Source: Pseudomonas fluorescens
Lineage (GTDB): Bacteria > Pseudomonadota > Gammaproteobacteria > Pseudomonadales > Pseudomonadaceae
Assembly (NCBI RefSeq): GCF_001307275.1
Contig: NZ_CP012831.1
Coordinates: forward strand, 1,922,001 to 1,986,000
DNA: 64,000 nucleotides
Direction: 5' to 3'
How positions within the stretch are numbered: position 1 is the first letter of the stretch; every line of letters starts with the position of its first letter. A program made the position numbers and the translations under genes. This document shows positions 10,174-18,426 of this stretch, piece after piece. The notes below the pieces were generated by a model. The model was not told the DNA's origin and did not search any database. It was given only the letters and a program-made list of their open reading frames with translations.

Positions 10174-10270
10174 GTCGATGACCGGTATAAAGGATGAAAA
10201 ATCGCGGGCGCGGAATATAGCACAAATTTTGACCAATTCCGACGGCTATGGTCGGAAATCGGCGGCGCAC

Positions 10271-10338
10271 CTATCGCGAGCAAGCTCGCTCCCACCTTGG
10301 AATGCATTCCTCTGTGGGAGCGAGCTTGCTCGCGATGA
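10271..10338. repeat. REP pair (GTGGGAGCGAGC type), inverted
   Basis: Two inverted copies of the TCGCGAGCAAGCTCGCTCCC motif lie 18 bases apart between ygiQ and the dnaB stop codon. This is the second REP family seen in the window. It may provide the 3' end of the dnaB transcript. Confidence 0.85.
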
Positions 10339-10361
10339 GGCCGGATCAGACGACGAAGAAC

Positions 10362-11759
10362 TTACTCATCGTCATCGAAATTGTAGCTACCCGGCGCCAG
10401 GTTTTCGAAGCGCGTGTATTTGCCGATGAACGCCAGGCGGATGAAGCCGATCGGACCGTTCCGCTGCTTGCCGATGATGATTTCGGCGATGCCCTTGTGC
10501 TCCGTCTCGGGGTGATACACCTCGTCGCGGTAGACGAACATGATGACGTCGGCGTCCTGCTCGATCGCTCCGGATTCCCGCAAGTCGGAGTTCACCGGGC
10601 GCTTGTTCGGGCGCTGTTCCAGGGAACGGTTCAGCTGGGAGAGCGCCACCACCGGGCAGTTGAACTCCTTGGCCAGGGCCTTGAGGGAACGGGAGATTTC
10701 GGAAATCTCGTTGGTCCGGTTGTCGCCGCTGGAACCGGGGATCTGCATCAGCTGCAGGTAGTCGATCATGATCAGCGCGATATCGCCGTGCTCACGCACC
10801 AGGCGCCGGGTCCGGGCGCGCATTTCCGACGGGCTGATACCGGCCGTATCGTCGATGAACAGCTTGCGGTCATTGAGCAGGTTGACCGCCGAGGTGAGGC
10901 GCGGCCAGTCGTCGTCTTCCAGTTGGCCGGAACGGACCTTGGTCTGGTCGATGCGCCCCAGGGACGAGAGCATACGCATGATCAGCGATTCGCCTGGCAT
11001 CTCGAGGGAGTACACCAGCACCGCCTTGTCGCTGCGCAGCACGGCGTTTTCCACCAGGTTCATCGCAAAGGTGGTCTTACCCATGGACGGACGGCCGGCG
11101 ACGATGATCAGGTCGGACGGTTGCAGGCCGCTGGTCTTCTCGTCGAGGTCGGTGTAGCCGGTGGACAGGCCGGTGATGGCGTTGTCGGTATTGAACAAGG
11201 TGTCGATGCGGTCGATGGCCTTGGTCAACAGGTCGTTGACGCTCACCGGTCCGCCGGTTTTCGGCCGAGCCTCGGCAATCTGGAAGATCTGCCGTTCGGC
11301 TTCGTCGAGGATCTCGGCGGCGGTGCGACCTTCCGGGTTGAAAGCGCTGTCGGCGATCTCGGTGCTGATGCCGATCAACTGACGCAAGGTCGCCCGCTCG
11401 CGGACGATCTGCGCATAGGCCTTGATGTTGGCGACCGACGGCGTGTTTTTCGCCAGTTCGCCCAGGTAACCGAGGCCGCCAACCTGGGACGTCTGCCCTT
11501 CCTTGTCCAATTGCTCGGCCAGGGTAACGACGTCGATCGGCATGTTCTGATCGGCCAGACGGGCGATCGCACGGAAAATCAGGCGGTGGTCATGCCGGTA
11601 GAAATCGCCATCGGAGACTTGATCGAGCACGCGTTCCCAGGCGTTGTTGTCCAGCATCAGCCCACCGAGCACGGCCTGTTCGGCCTCGATGGAATGCGGA
11701 GGCACCTTCAGGGCGGCGGTTTGCAGATCGTATTGCTCGGGAGCGGTGATTTCGTTCAT
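10362..11759 (-). CDS. dnaB: replicative DNA helicase
   Basis: The 465-residue hexameric helicase unwinds DNA ahead of the replisome and recruits primase. The N-terminal domain (PHSIEAEQAVLGGLMLDN) is followed by the RecA-like core with Walker A GRPSMGKTTFAMN, Walker B LIMIDYLQLM and the conserved SQLNRSLE and ESGAIEQDADVI motifs. No intein or insertion is seen. The ATG at 11759 gives the usual MNEIT-like start; an in-frame GTG two codons upstream is possible, and neither has a strong Shine-Dalgarno. It lies downstream of rplI, separated by a terminator, in the order typical of Pseudomonas. Confidence 0.97.
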   Translation of the reverse strand: MNEITAPEQYDLQTAALKVPPHSIEAEQAVLGGLMLDNNAWERVLDQVSDGDFYRHDHRLIFRAIARLADQNMPIDVVTLAEQLDKEGQTSQVGGLGYLGELAKNTPSVANIKAYAQIVRERATLRQLIGISTEIADSAFNPEGRTAAEILDEAERQIFQIAEARPKTGGPVSVNDLLTKAIDRIDTLFNTDNAITGLSTGYTDLDEKTSGLQPSDLIIVAGRPSMGKTTFAMNLVENAVLRSDKAVLVYSLEMPGESLIMRMLSSLGRIDQTKVRSGQLEDDDWPRLTSAVNLLNDRKLFIDDTAGISPSEMRARTRRLVREHGDIALIMIDYLQLMQIPGSSGDNRTNEISEISRSLKALAKEFNCPVVALSQLNRSLEQRPNKRPVNSDLRESGAIEQDADVIMFVYRDEVYHPETEHKGIAEIIIGKQRNGPIGFIRLAFIGKYTRFENLAPGSYNFDDDE

Positions 11760-11802
11760 GGCCACGTCTGGTTATGAAATTCAGCAATTGCAGAAAGACA
11801 AA

Positions 11803-11831
11803 GGGCACGACCTGTAAACAGGATCGTGCCC
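11803..11831 (-). terminator. intrinsic terminator downstream of rplI
   Basis: The arms GGGCACGA and TCGTGCCC, extended inward by CCTG/CAGG, are followed on the minus strand by TTTGTCTTTC. It lies 46 bases past the rplI stop, separating the ribosomal protein operon from dnaB. Confidence 0.8.
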
Positions 11832-11876
11832 GATGTTACCGGCTAGCACCCGAGGGTGCCAACCGACAGGTGTTGC

Positions 11877-12323
11877 TTAGGCTGCTACCACGACAACGCG
11901 TACGGTGGCTTCAACTTCGGCGTGCAGGTGCACGGCTACGTCGAATTCGCCTACGTTGCGGATGGTGCCGTTCGGCAGACGAACTTCGCTTTTCGCCACT
12001 TCAACGCCGGAGGCGGTCAGTGCGTCAGCGATGTCGTGAGTACCGATAGAACCGAACAGCTTGCCTTCGTCGCCAGCGGTGGCAGTGATGGTCACTTCCA
12101 GCTCGGCCAGTTGGGCAGCACGGCTTTCAGCCGATGCCTTACGGTCTGCGGCGGCTTTTTCCAGCTCGGCACGACGCTCTTCGAACGCAGCCAGGTTGGC
12201 AGCGGTCGCAGCGGTGGCTTTGCCGAAAGGCAGCAGGTAGTTACGACCGTAGCCGGCCTTAACGTTTACTTTGTCGCCCAGGTTGCCCAGGTTGGCGATT
12301 TTTTCCAGAAGGATCAGTTGCAT
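11877..12323 (-). CDS. rplI: 50S ribosomal protein L9
   Basis: The 148-residue protein begins [17 protein letters not shown] and has the two-domain L9 layout: an N-terminal rRNA-binding domain (1-~50), a long connecting helix rich in Ala and Glu (~50-75), and a C-terminal domain ending in VRVVVVAA. It binds 23S rRNA near the L1 stalk. It is the last gene of the rpsF-rpsR-DUF2232-rplI operon, 18 bases after the DUF2232 gene, and is followed by a clear terminator. Length is normal. Confidence 0.97.
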   Translation of the reverse strand: MQLILLEKIANLGNLGDKVNVKAGYGRNYLLPFGKATAATAANLAAFEERRAELEKAAADRKASAESRAAQLAELEVTITATAGDEGKLFGSIGTHDIADALTASGVEVAKSEVRLPNGTIRNVGEFDVAVHLHAEVEATVRVVVVAA

Positions 12324-12341
12324 GTGAAAATCCTCTAACTT

Positions 12342-13232
12342 TTAACCTTCACCGTTCGCGTTGTCGGCGTCTTTCGGCGCCATACGACCGCGAAAATCAA
12401 TCAGGCTGTCAACGATGGCCAAGACCACGAGCAACGGACCGAGCAAGTGCATGAAAGGCAACAACGTCACGTATATCCCCACCAGCCAGAACGTGGCCAG
12501 TCGCTTCTGCGCCACCAGCCCGTGAATCAGGGCCAGGCCGGCGAAGACCAGCGCAACACTGCACAACGGCAACAGGATCAGTGCATGCAGCCCGAAAAAC
12601 GGAGCGACACACATGACGGCCAGCAGTGACAGCGCCACGCTCTTGGGGAATCGGATGGCGCGAAACTCGCGACCGAAACCACCGGGGTTATACAACGACG
12701 CCTGCCAATAGCGCCCAAGAATCAGGCACAGCACGCTAAAGATCTGCAGCGAAGACGCTATCGAAATGATCATCAGCGGAGCGCTCAGGGCGGTGAGAAA
12801 CGCCTTCTGGTCTGCCGAGAATGTCTCGTAGACCTCACCCATCGCCAGCGGCAGGACGTGTTCGAACGTCTGCGCCAGTGACTCGATGAAGGAACTGAAT
12901 ACAGTTCCCAGGCTCACCGCACACAACAACCCCACGGCCACGCTGCACAGCAGCACGCGATTCCAGGTATGGCCGGCGCGCAAAACCAACGCCAGGCCAC
13001 CAGCCCCGAGCAACACCAAAAGTGTTGTCGGGTCCTTCAGGAAGTACCAGCTCACCAACGCTGACAGCAACCCGATACCCAGGACGCTCAAGGCGTCCGA
13101 ACCGCGCCGCAGGAGCACAAGGCACCCAGCGGCGGCACTCAACCAGAACAACAGCGGCAATGCCGCGGATCCGGCCACAACCAACGTGGCCTGCACACGT
13201 CCCCGCATGATGAAGTCAGCTAAGGCGCGCAT
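12342..13232 (-). CDS. DUF2232-type membrane protein in the ribosomal operon
   Basis: The 296-residue product is almost entirely hydrophobic, with about eight predicted membrane helices, and has a short charged C-terminal tail (DFRGRMAPKDADNANGEG). It corresponds in position to P. aeruginosa PA4933, a conserved membrane protein lodged between rpsR and rplI; its function is unknown. The ATG at 13232 follows AAGGGA at eight bases. Co-transcription with S6, S18 and L9 is indicated by the small spacers (36 and 18 bases) and the lack of terminators between them. It occupies the gap where enterobacteria and some others carry priB or nothing. Confidence 0.85.
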   Translation of the reverse strand: MRALADFIMRGRVQATLVVAGSAALPLLFWLSAAAGCLVLLRRGSDALSVLGIGLLSALVSWYFLKDPTTLLVLLGAGGLALVLRAGHTWNRVLLCSVAVGLLCAVSLGTVFSSFIESLAQTFEHVLPLAMGEVYETFSADQKAFLTALSAPLMIISIASSLQIFSVLCLILGRYWQASLYNPGGFGREFRAIRFPKSVALSLLAVMCVAPFFGLHALILLPLCSVALVFAGLALIHGLVAQKRLATFWLVGIYVTLLPFMHLLGPLLVVLAIVDSLIDFRGRMAPKDADNANGEG

Positions 13233-13268
13233 GCATTCAATCCCTTACTACTCGTCGACTGCCCGGTC

Positions 13269-13499
13269 TCAGCGGCCGTGGCTGTCGGTGTAGGCCAGCA
13301 GGGCCAGGAAGCGGGCGCGCTTGATAGCGGTGGCCAGCTGACGCTGATAACGAGCTTTGGTACCGGTGATACGGCTTGGAACGATTTTGCCGGTCTCGGA
13401 TACGTAGGCTTTCAGAGTGTTGAGATCTTTGTAATCGATCTCTTTCACGTCTTCAGCGGTGAAGCGGCAGAATTTACGACGACGGAAGAAACGTGCCAT
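13269..13499 (-). CDS. rpsR: 30S ribosomal protein S18
   Basis: The 76-residue protein has the typical S18 composition: a basic N-terminus ([16 protein letters not shown]), then [48 protein letters not shown] split over the conserved core. It pairs with S6 on the 30S platform. It starts 28 bases after the rpsF stop and has a GGAGCC upstream. Length and sequence are normal. Confidence 0.98.
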
Positions 13500-13527
13500 G
13501 TGATTGGCTCCTTAAAAGGTCCGTGGA

Positions 13528-13956
13528 TTACTCGTCAGCGTTATCGCTGTTGTCGCTGTCGCTATCGCTGTCATCGCCATCGGCGCTGTCAGAGTGCTCA
13601 GGACGGTCGCGACGCTCACGGCGCTCACTGCGGTTTTCTTCAGCCTTGAGCATCTCGGATTGGCCGGTGACGGCTTCTTCGCGACGGATGACCAGGTTAC
13701 GGATCACTGCATCGTTGTAGCGGAAGTTGTCTTCCAGCTCGGCCAGGGCCTTGCCAGTGCACTCAACGTTCAGCATCACGTAGTGAGCCTTGTGAACATT
13801 GTTGATTGCGTAGGCCAGTTGACGACGGCCCCAATCTTCCAGACGGTGGATTTTGCCGCCGTCTTCTTCGATCAGCTTGGTGTAACGCTCAACCATGCCG
13901 CCGACTTGCTCGCTTTGATCCGGGTGGACCAAAAAGATGATTTCGTAATGACGCAT
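13528..13956 (-). CDS. rpsF: 30S ribosomal protein S6
   Basis: The 142-residue protein begins [18 protein letters not shown] and carries the central motifs [15 protein letters not shown] and HYVMLNVE. The C-terminal extension is acidic and serine-rich ([16 protein letters not shown]), the tail that RimK can lengthen with glutamates in gamma-proteobacteria. It is the first gene of the operon; AAGGAGC lies just upstream of the ATG. A readable stringent-type promoter and a hairpin lie in the 5' region. Confidence 0.98.
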   Translation of the reverse strand: MRHYEIIFLVHPDQSEQVGGMVERYTKLIEEDGGKIHRLEDWGRRQLAYAINNVHKAHYVMLNVECTGKALAELEDNFRYNDAVIRNLVIRREEAVTGQSEMLKAEENRSERRERRDRPEHSDSADGDDSDSDSDNSDNADE

Positions 13957-14015
13957 GAATGCTCCTTACGGGTTGTAGCCTGCCGCTCAAAAACGGTCAG
14001 ACAAGGAGTGAATGA

Positions 14016-14050
14016 CACTTATGGACTTGTGGACGCTAGACACATAAGTG
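14016..14050 (-). promoter_or_regulatory. hairpin in the rpsF leader, candidate S6:S18 autoregulatory site
   Basis: Perfect eight-base arms CACTTATG and CATAAGTG enclose a 19-base loop, about 60 bases before the rpsF start. The following leader contains a smaller dyad with GACCG and GCGG arms. S6:S18 complexes are known to repress rpsF through structured leaders containing a CCG bulge. Assigning this hairpin to that role is inference, and the motif was not folded. Confidence 0.4.
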
Positions 14051-14074
14051 CCTGCCATCACAGCAAGGGGCGCA

Positions 14075-14103
14075 ATTGTAGAGAAGGGCCGAGGGCGGCG
14101 CAA
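14075..14103 (-). promoter_or_regulatory. sigma-70 promoter of the rpsF operon
   Basis: On the minus strand TTGCGC is followed after 17 bases by TACAAT, then by a GC-rich discriminator (TGCGCCCC), as is typical of growth-rate-controlled ribosomal promoters. It sits about 120 bases upstream of rpsF, directly before the leader hairpin. Confidence 0.55.
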
Positions 14104-14155
14104 GGCAATTGGCGATTATTTGAACAGCCGCCGATCCTCACCTTGCACAAAACAC

Positions 14156-14244
14156 TGTGGGAGCGAGCTTGCTCGCGATAGCGGCGTGCCAGTCGACTTT
14201 TACGTCACGGCGGCACCGTCATCGCGAGCAAGCTCGCTCCCACA
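14156..14244. repeat. REP pair (GTGGGAGCGAGC type), inverted
   Basis: Inverted copies of GTGGGAGCGAGCTTGCTCGC are separated by about 40 bases, between the rlmB stop and the rpsF promoter. The remainder of the 305-bp spacer holds the rpsF promoter and leader; no other gene is seen. Confidence 0.85.
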
Positions 14245-14261
14245 TTTGATACGCGTCTGGA

Positions 14262-15020
14262 TCAGGGCTTTTTGGCGACAGCCTTGACGCTCCGCTGGCG
14301 TAGCGCCTCGAACAGGCACACGCCGGTGGCCACCGAGACGTTGAGGCTGCTGACGCTGCCAGCCATCGGCAGCTTGACCAGGTAGTCGCAATGCTCGCGG
14401 GTCAGGCGACGCATGCCCTTGCCTTCAGCGCCCATGATCAGGATCGTCGGGCCCGTCAGGTCCTGGTCATAGATACTGACCTCGGCCTCGCCCGCCGTGC
14501 CGACCACCCAGAGGCCGCGCTGCTGGAGTTTTTCCAGGGTGCGCGCCAGGTTGGTCACCGCCACCAACGGGATCACTTCCGCCGCGCCGCAGGCCACCTT
14601 GCGCACCACGGGCGTCAGGGTTGCCGACTTGTCCTTGGGCACGATCACCGCCAACGCACCGGCGGCATCCGCCGAACGCAGGCAGGCGCCGAGGTTATGC
14701 GGATCGGTCACGCCATCCAGCACCAGCAGCAGAGGGGCGCCTTCGGTGCGATCGAGCAGTTCGTCGAGCATCGCCTCGCCCCAGACCTGGCTCGGGCTGA
14801 CGTCCGCCACCACACCCTGGTGAACGCCTTCGACCCACGCGTCCATTTCACGACGCTCGGCCTGGCCGATGGCAACCTTGTTCTGGGTGGCCAGTTCGAC
14901 CAACGCTTGCACACGCGGCTCGCTGCGCCCCTCCGCCAACCACACTTGCTTGACACGTTTGGGGTGGTGACGCAGCAGTGCTTCTACGGCGTGCACGCCG
15001 TAGATTTTTTCCAGACTCAT
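14262..15020 (-). CDS. rlmB: 23S rRNA (guanosine-2'-O)-methyltransferase RlmB
   Basis: The 252-residue SPOUT methyltransferase methylates G2251 of 23S rRNA. The N-terminal substrate-binding domain (MSLEKIYGVHAVEALLRHHP) is followed by the knotted catalytic domain with DPHNLGACLRSADAAG, MGAEGKGMRRLTREHCD and SLNVSVATGVCLFEALRQR. The start overlaps the rnr stop by four bases (ATGA), so the two are coupled, as in many gamma-proteobacteria. Length is normal. Confidence 0.96.
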   Translation of the reverse strand: MSLEKIYGVHAVEALLRHHPKRVKQVWLAEGRSEPRVQALVELATQNKVAIGQAERREMDAWVEGVHQGVVADVSPSQVWGEAMLDELLDRTEGAPLLLVLDGVTDPHNLGACLRSADAAGALAVIVPKDKSATLTPVVRKVACGAAEVIPLVAVTNLARTLEKLQQRGLWVVGTAGEAEVSIYDQDLTGPTILIMGAEGKGMRRLTREHCDYLVKLPMAGSVSSLNVSVATGVCLFEALRQRSVKAVAKKP

Positions 15021-17653
15021 GACTTGGCCTTAGGTTTGCGCGACCCGCCGCTTTTCGCGGGGGCCGACCCCGCTTTTGGCGGGCCTTTACGGTGTTTACT
15101 CGGCTTGCTCGACGGCTTTTCCGCCCCGTGGGACTTTCCCCCAGACGCCGCTTTACCACCGCTTTTGGCTTCGTTGAGCAACTGCTGCTTCAACTCGCGG
15201 CTCTTGCGCAGTTCGGCGTTTTTCGCCGCTGCGTCGCTGGGGCGGTAGGCTTCGGGAGCCTTGTCCTTGACGGACGAACGGCGACCGGCCTTGGCTGGCT
15301 CAGGCTCCGCGGCTTTTGCAGGAGCCCCCTTACCTTTACCTTTGGTCGCAGGCGCTGCGGTCTCGCTGCCACGTTTTTTACGGCCAGTCGGTGCCTCGGC
15401 GGGCTTGTCAGACATGCCGAAGTCGATCTTGCGCTCATCGAGGTCGACGCGCATGACCTGCACTTCCACGGTGTCGCCCAGGCGGAAGCTGCGACCGGTG
15501 CGCTCGCCCGCCAGGCGGTGGTGCACAGGATCGAAGTGGTAGTAATCACCCGGCAAGGCGGTGACGTGCACCAAGCCCTCGACGTAGATGTCGGTCAGTT
15601 CGACAAACAAACCAAAGCCGGTCACGGCAGTGATCACGCCTGGGAACGACTCGCCCACGCGGTCTTTCATGAACTCGCACTTGAGCCAGTTCACCACGTC
15701 GCGAGTGGCTTCGTCGGCGCGGCGTTCGCTCATGGAGCACTGCTCGCCCAACTGTTCCAGGGCCGCTTCGTCGTACGGATAGATCCGCGCCTTCGGAATG
15801 GTCATGGCACCGGCGCGCTTGACGTGCGGGGTGTTCTGCTTGGAATGGATCACGCTGCGGATCGCACGATGCGTGAGCAGGTCCGGGTAACGGCGGATCG
15901 GCGAGGTGAAGTGGGTGTACGCCTCGTAATTCAGACCAAAGTGGCCCTGATTGTCAGCGCTGTACACCGCCTGGCTCAGGGAGCGCAGCATCACTGTCTG
16001 GATCACATGGTAGTCCGGACGGTCCTTGATGCTGGCCAGCAGTGCCTGGTAGTCCTTCGGCGTCGGGCCGTCCTTGCCTTTGTGCAGGGACAGGCCGAGC
16101 TCGCCGAGGAAGGCGCGCAGTTTTTCCAGACGCTCCGGCGGCGGGCCGTCGTGCACGCGGTACAACGCAGGAATCTCGTGCTTCTTGAGGAATTCGGCGG
16201 TGGCCACGTTGGCCGCCAGCATGCACTCTTCGATCAGCTTGTGCGCATCGTTACGGGTCGTCGGGGTGATCGCGGCGATCTTGCGCTCGGAACCGAAGAC
16301 AATCCGGGTTTCCTGGGTCTCGAAATCGATCGCGCCACGCACGTGACGGGCACCCAGCAACACCTTGTACAGCGAGTACAGCTGCTTGAGGTGCGGCACC
16401 ACGCCAGCGTATTCGGTACGCAACGCCTTGGCTTCACTGGTCTTCGGCGTTTCCAGGATGGTGCTGACCTTGTTGTAGGTCAGGCGCGCCTGGGAGTGGA
16501 TCACCGCTTCGTAGAACTGGTAGTCGGTCATTTCGCCGGTCTTGGAGATGGTCATCTCGCACACCATGGCCAAACGGTCGACTTTCGGGTTCAGCGAGCA
16601 CAGCCCGTTGGACAGCTGCTCAGGCAGCATCGGAATCACGCGCTCAGGGAAATACACGGAGTTGCCGCGCACCTGGGCTTCGTTATCCAGGGCCGAACCG
16701 ATCTTCACGTAGCTGGACACGTCGGCAATCGCGACGAACAACTTCCAGCCGCCGGAGAACAGGCGCAGCTTGCCGGGCTTGGCTTCGCAGTAGACCGCAT
16801 CGTCGAAGTCGCGGGCATCTTCGCCGTCGATGGTGACGAACGGCAGATGGCGCAGGTCGATGCGTTTTTCTTTATCTTTCTCTTCGACTTCCGGCTTGAG
16901 CTTGGCGGCTTCCTTGAGCACAGCCTCGGGCCAGACGTGAGGAATGTCGTAGGTGCGCAGCGCAACGTCGATTTCCATGCCCGGCGCCATGTAGTTGCCG
17001 ACCACTTCAACGATATCGCCCTGTGGCTGGAAGCGCGCAGTTGGCCAATGGGTGATTTTCACCTCGACGAACTGACCTACCTTGGCGGCGCCATTACGGC
17101 CCGGGGTAATCAGCACTTCCTGCTGAACCTTCGGGTTATCCGGCACGACAAAACCGATACCGCCCTCTTCGAAGTAACGGCCAACGATGCTTTCATGGGC
17201 ACGGGACACCACTTCGACGATCACGCCTTCACGGCGACCGCGACGATCCAGGCCGGACACGCGGGCCAGGGCCCGGTCACCGTCGAACACCAGGCGCATT
17301 TGCGCCGGGCTCATGAACAGGTCGTCGCTGCCGTCGTCCGGGATCAGGAAACCGAAGCCGTCACGGTGACCGGCGATGCGGCCCAGGATCAGGTCGAGCT
17401 TGTCCACCGGTGCATAGGTGCCGCGCCGGGTGTAGATCAGTTGAGCGTCGCGCTCCATGGCGCGCAGACGGCGGCGCAGGGCTTCGAGTTGGTCCTCGGT
17501 GGTCAGACCGAACTCTTCGACCAACTGCTCGCGGCTAGCAGGCGAACCCCGATCGGCGAGATGCGCCAGGATCAGTTCACGGCTAGGAATAGGGTTTTCA
17601 TATTTTTCCGCTTCACGAGCGGCCTCGGGATCGAGGGACTGCCAATCGGCCAT
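15017..17653 (-). CDS. rnr: ribonuclease R
   Basis: The 878-residue 3'-5' exoribonuclease degrades structured RNA. The order is an N-terminal winged-helix-like region (~20-85), cold-shock domains (LILGRIAGHRDGFGFL; ~90-240), the RNB catalytic core (DLRHLPFVTIDGEDARDFDDAVYC, with its metal-binding aspartates; SPIRRYPDLLTHR), an S1 domain (GVITAVTGFGLFVEL; ~650-735) and a long Lys/Ala/Pro-rich basic tail (~745-878). It is the first gene of the rnr-rlmB pair. No truncation is seen. Confidence 0.96.
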   Translation of the reverse strand: MADWQSLDPEAAREAEKYENPIPSRELILAHLADRGSPASREQLVEEFGLTTEDQLEALRRRLRAMERDAQLIYTRRGTYAPVDKLDLILGRIAGHRDGFGFLIPDDGSDDLFMSPAQMRLVFDGDRALARVSGLDRRGRREGVIVEVVSRAHESIVGRYFEEGGIGFVVPDNPKVQQEVLITPGRNGAAKVGQFVEVKITHWPTARFQPQGDIVEVVGNYMAPGMEIDVALRTYDIPHVWPEAVLKEAAKLKPEVEEKDKEKRIDLRHLPFVTIDGEDARDFDDAVYCEAKPGKLRLFSGGWKLFVAIADVSSYVKIGSALDNEAQVRGNSVYFPERVIPMLPEQLSNGLCSLNPKVDRLAMVCEMTISKTGEMTDYQFYEAVIHSQARLTYNKVSTILETPKTSEAKALRTEYAGVVPHLKQLYSLYKVLLGARHVRGAIDFETQETRIVFGSERKIAAITPTTRNDAHKLIEECMLAANVATAEFLKKHEIPALYRVHDGPPPERLEKLRAFLGELGLSLHKGKDGPTPKDYQALLASIKDRPDYHVIQTVMLRSLSQAVYSADNQGHFGLNYEAYTHFTSPIRRYPDLLTHRAIRSVIHSKQNTPHVKRAGAMTIPKARIYPYDEAALEQLGEQCSMSERRADEATRDVVNWLKCEFMKDRVGESFPGVITAVTGFGLFVELTDIYVEGLVHVTALPGDYYHFDPVHHRLAGERTGRSFRLGDTVEVQVMRVDLDERKIDFGMSDKPAEAPTGRKKRGSETAAPATKGKGKGAPAKAAEPEPAKAGRRSSVKDKAPEAYRPSDAAAKNAELRKSRELKQQLLNEAKSGGKAASGGKSHGAEKPSSKPSKHRKGPPKAGSAPAKSGGSRKPKAKS

Positions 17654-17815
17654 TAGAGAGTTTTCACCTTGTCTATATGCGGGTTAGTTTGGCATAGGCT
17701 TAATGAAACGGGAAATTTCAAGCATCCGATAGCGTTTCCAGGATCATTTGACCTGCCTTCGAAGCCCCCGGAACGCACCGCTCGTGAAATTTAGCGGTTT
17801 TTTTCTCCGCAGGGG

Positions 17816-17844
17816 TTTACAGTTAAAAACACGCTCCGTATAGT
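17816..17844 (+). promoter_or_regulatory. sigma-70 promoter of the first tRNA-Leu gene
   Basis: TTTACA and TATAGT are separated by exactly 17 bases and followed by a GC-rich discriminator (GCGCGCC), as expected for a stringently controlled tRNA promoter. It lies 36 bases upstream of the tRNA. Confidence 0.85.
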
Positions 17845-17880
17845 GCGCGCCATCGACGACGTACACACGTAGCCGATACT

Positions 17881-17967
17881 GCCCAGATGGTGAAATTGGT
17901 AGACACGCCAGCTTCAGGTGCTGGTGACCGCAAGGTCGTGGAAGTTCGAGTCTTCTTCTGGGCACCA
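17881..17967 (+). tRNA. tRNA-Leu (anticodon CAG), copy 1
   Basis: An 87-base class II tRNA. The acceptor arms GCCCAGA and TCTGGGC pair, the CCA end is encoded, the D-arm is GGTGAAATTGGTAGACAC, the anticodon stem CCAGC/GCTGG encloses the loop TTCAGGT, and there is a long variable arm. The anticodon CAG reads CUG, the main leucine codon in this GC-rich genome. The RNA sequence is identical to copy 2. Confidence 0.97.
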
Positions 17968-18003
17968 ATTTCGAGCAGCAGGTCAATGACCTGGCAGCTC
18001 AAC

Positions 18004-18027
18004 AAAAACCCGCGAAAGCGGGTTTTT
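18004..18027 (+). terminator. intrinsic terminator after tRNA-Leu copy 1
   Basis: Arms AACCCGC and GCGGGTT around a GAAA loop, with five T residues on the 3' side. The stem extends by A-T pairs, so it may also work leftward. Confidence 0.9.
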
Positions 18028-18080
18028 GCATTTCCGCCCCCTGGAATTGCACCGGGCAATTACTAAAACAAAAACAGGGG

Positions 18081-18109
18081 TTTACAGATCAAAACGCGCT
18101 CCGTATAGT
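18081..18109 (+). promoter_or_regulatory. sigma-70 promoter of the second tRNA-Leu gene
   Basis: TTTACA, 17 bases, TATAGT: the same promoter as copy 1 with nearly the same spacer, followed by GCGCCAC. It lies 34 bases before the second tRNA. Confidence 0.85.
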
Positions 18110-18143
18110 GCGCCACATCAACAGCGGCAACGCTGAAGATGCT

Positions 18144-18230
18144 GCCCAGATGGTGAAATTGGTAGACACGCCAGCTTCAGGTGCTGGTGACCGCAAGGTC
18201 GTGGAAGTTCGAGTCTTCTTCTGGGCACCA
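18144..18230 (+). tRNA. tRNA-Leu (anticodon CAG), copy 2
   Basis: This is a class II tRNA of 87 bases, identical to copy 1, including encoded CCA. It has its own promoter and terminator, so the pair forms a tandem duplicated cassette. Confidence 0.97.
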
Positions 18231-18264
18231 ATTCAAGCTTCAAGGTCACGGCCTTGAACCTCAC

Positions 18265-18288
18265 AGAAACCCGCGAAAGCGGGTTTTT
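18265..18288 (+). terminator. intrinsic terminator after tRNA-Leu copy 2
   Basis: Arms AAACCCGC and GCGGGTTT around a GAAA loop, then TT. The core stem is the same as in copy 1. Confidence 0.88.
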
Positions 18289-18330
18289 GCGTTTCTGGGT
18301 ATTGGAAATGTATCTGAACCTCTGAAATCG

Positions 18331-18406
18331 CTATCGCGAGCAAGCTCGCTCCCACAAGGATCGCAGTGAACAGAGATCCACTGTGGGAGCGAGCTTGCTC
18401 GCGATG
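18331..18406. repeat. REP pair (GTGGGAGCGAGC type), inverted
   Basis: Inverted copies of the TCGCGAGCAAGCTCGCTCCC motif, about 27 bases apart, separate the second tRNA cassette from the stop of the chemoreceptor gene. Confidence 0.85.
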
Positions 18407-18426
18407 GGTCCAGCCCGGCCACCCGA

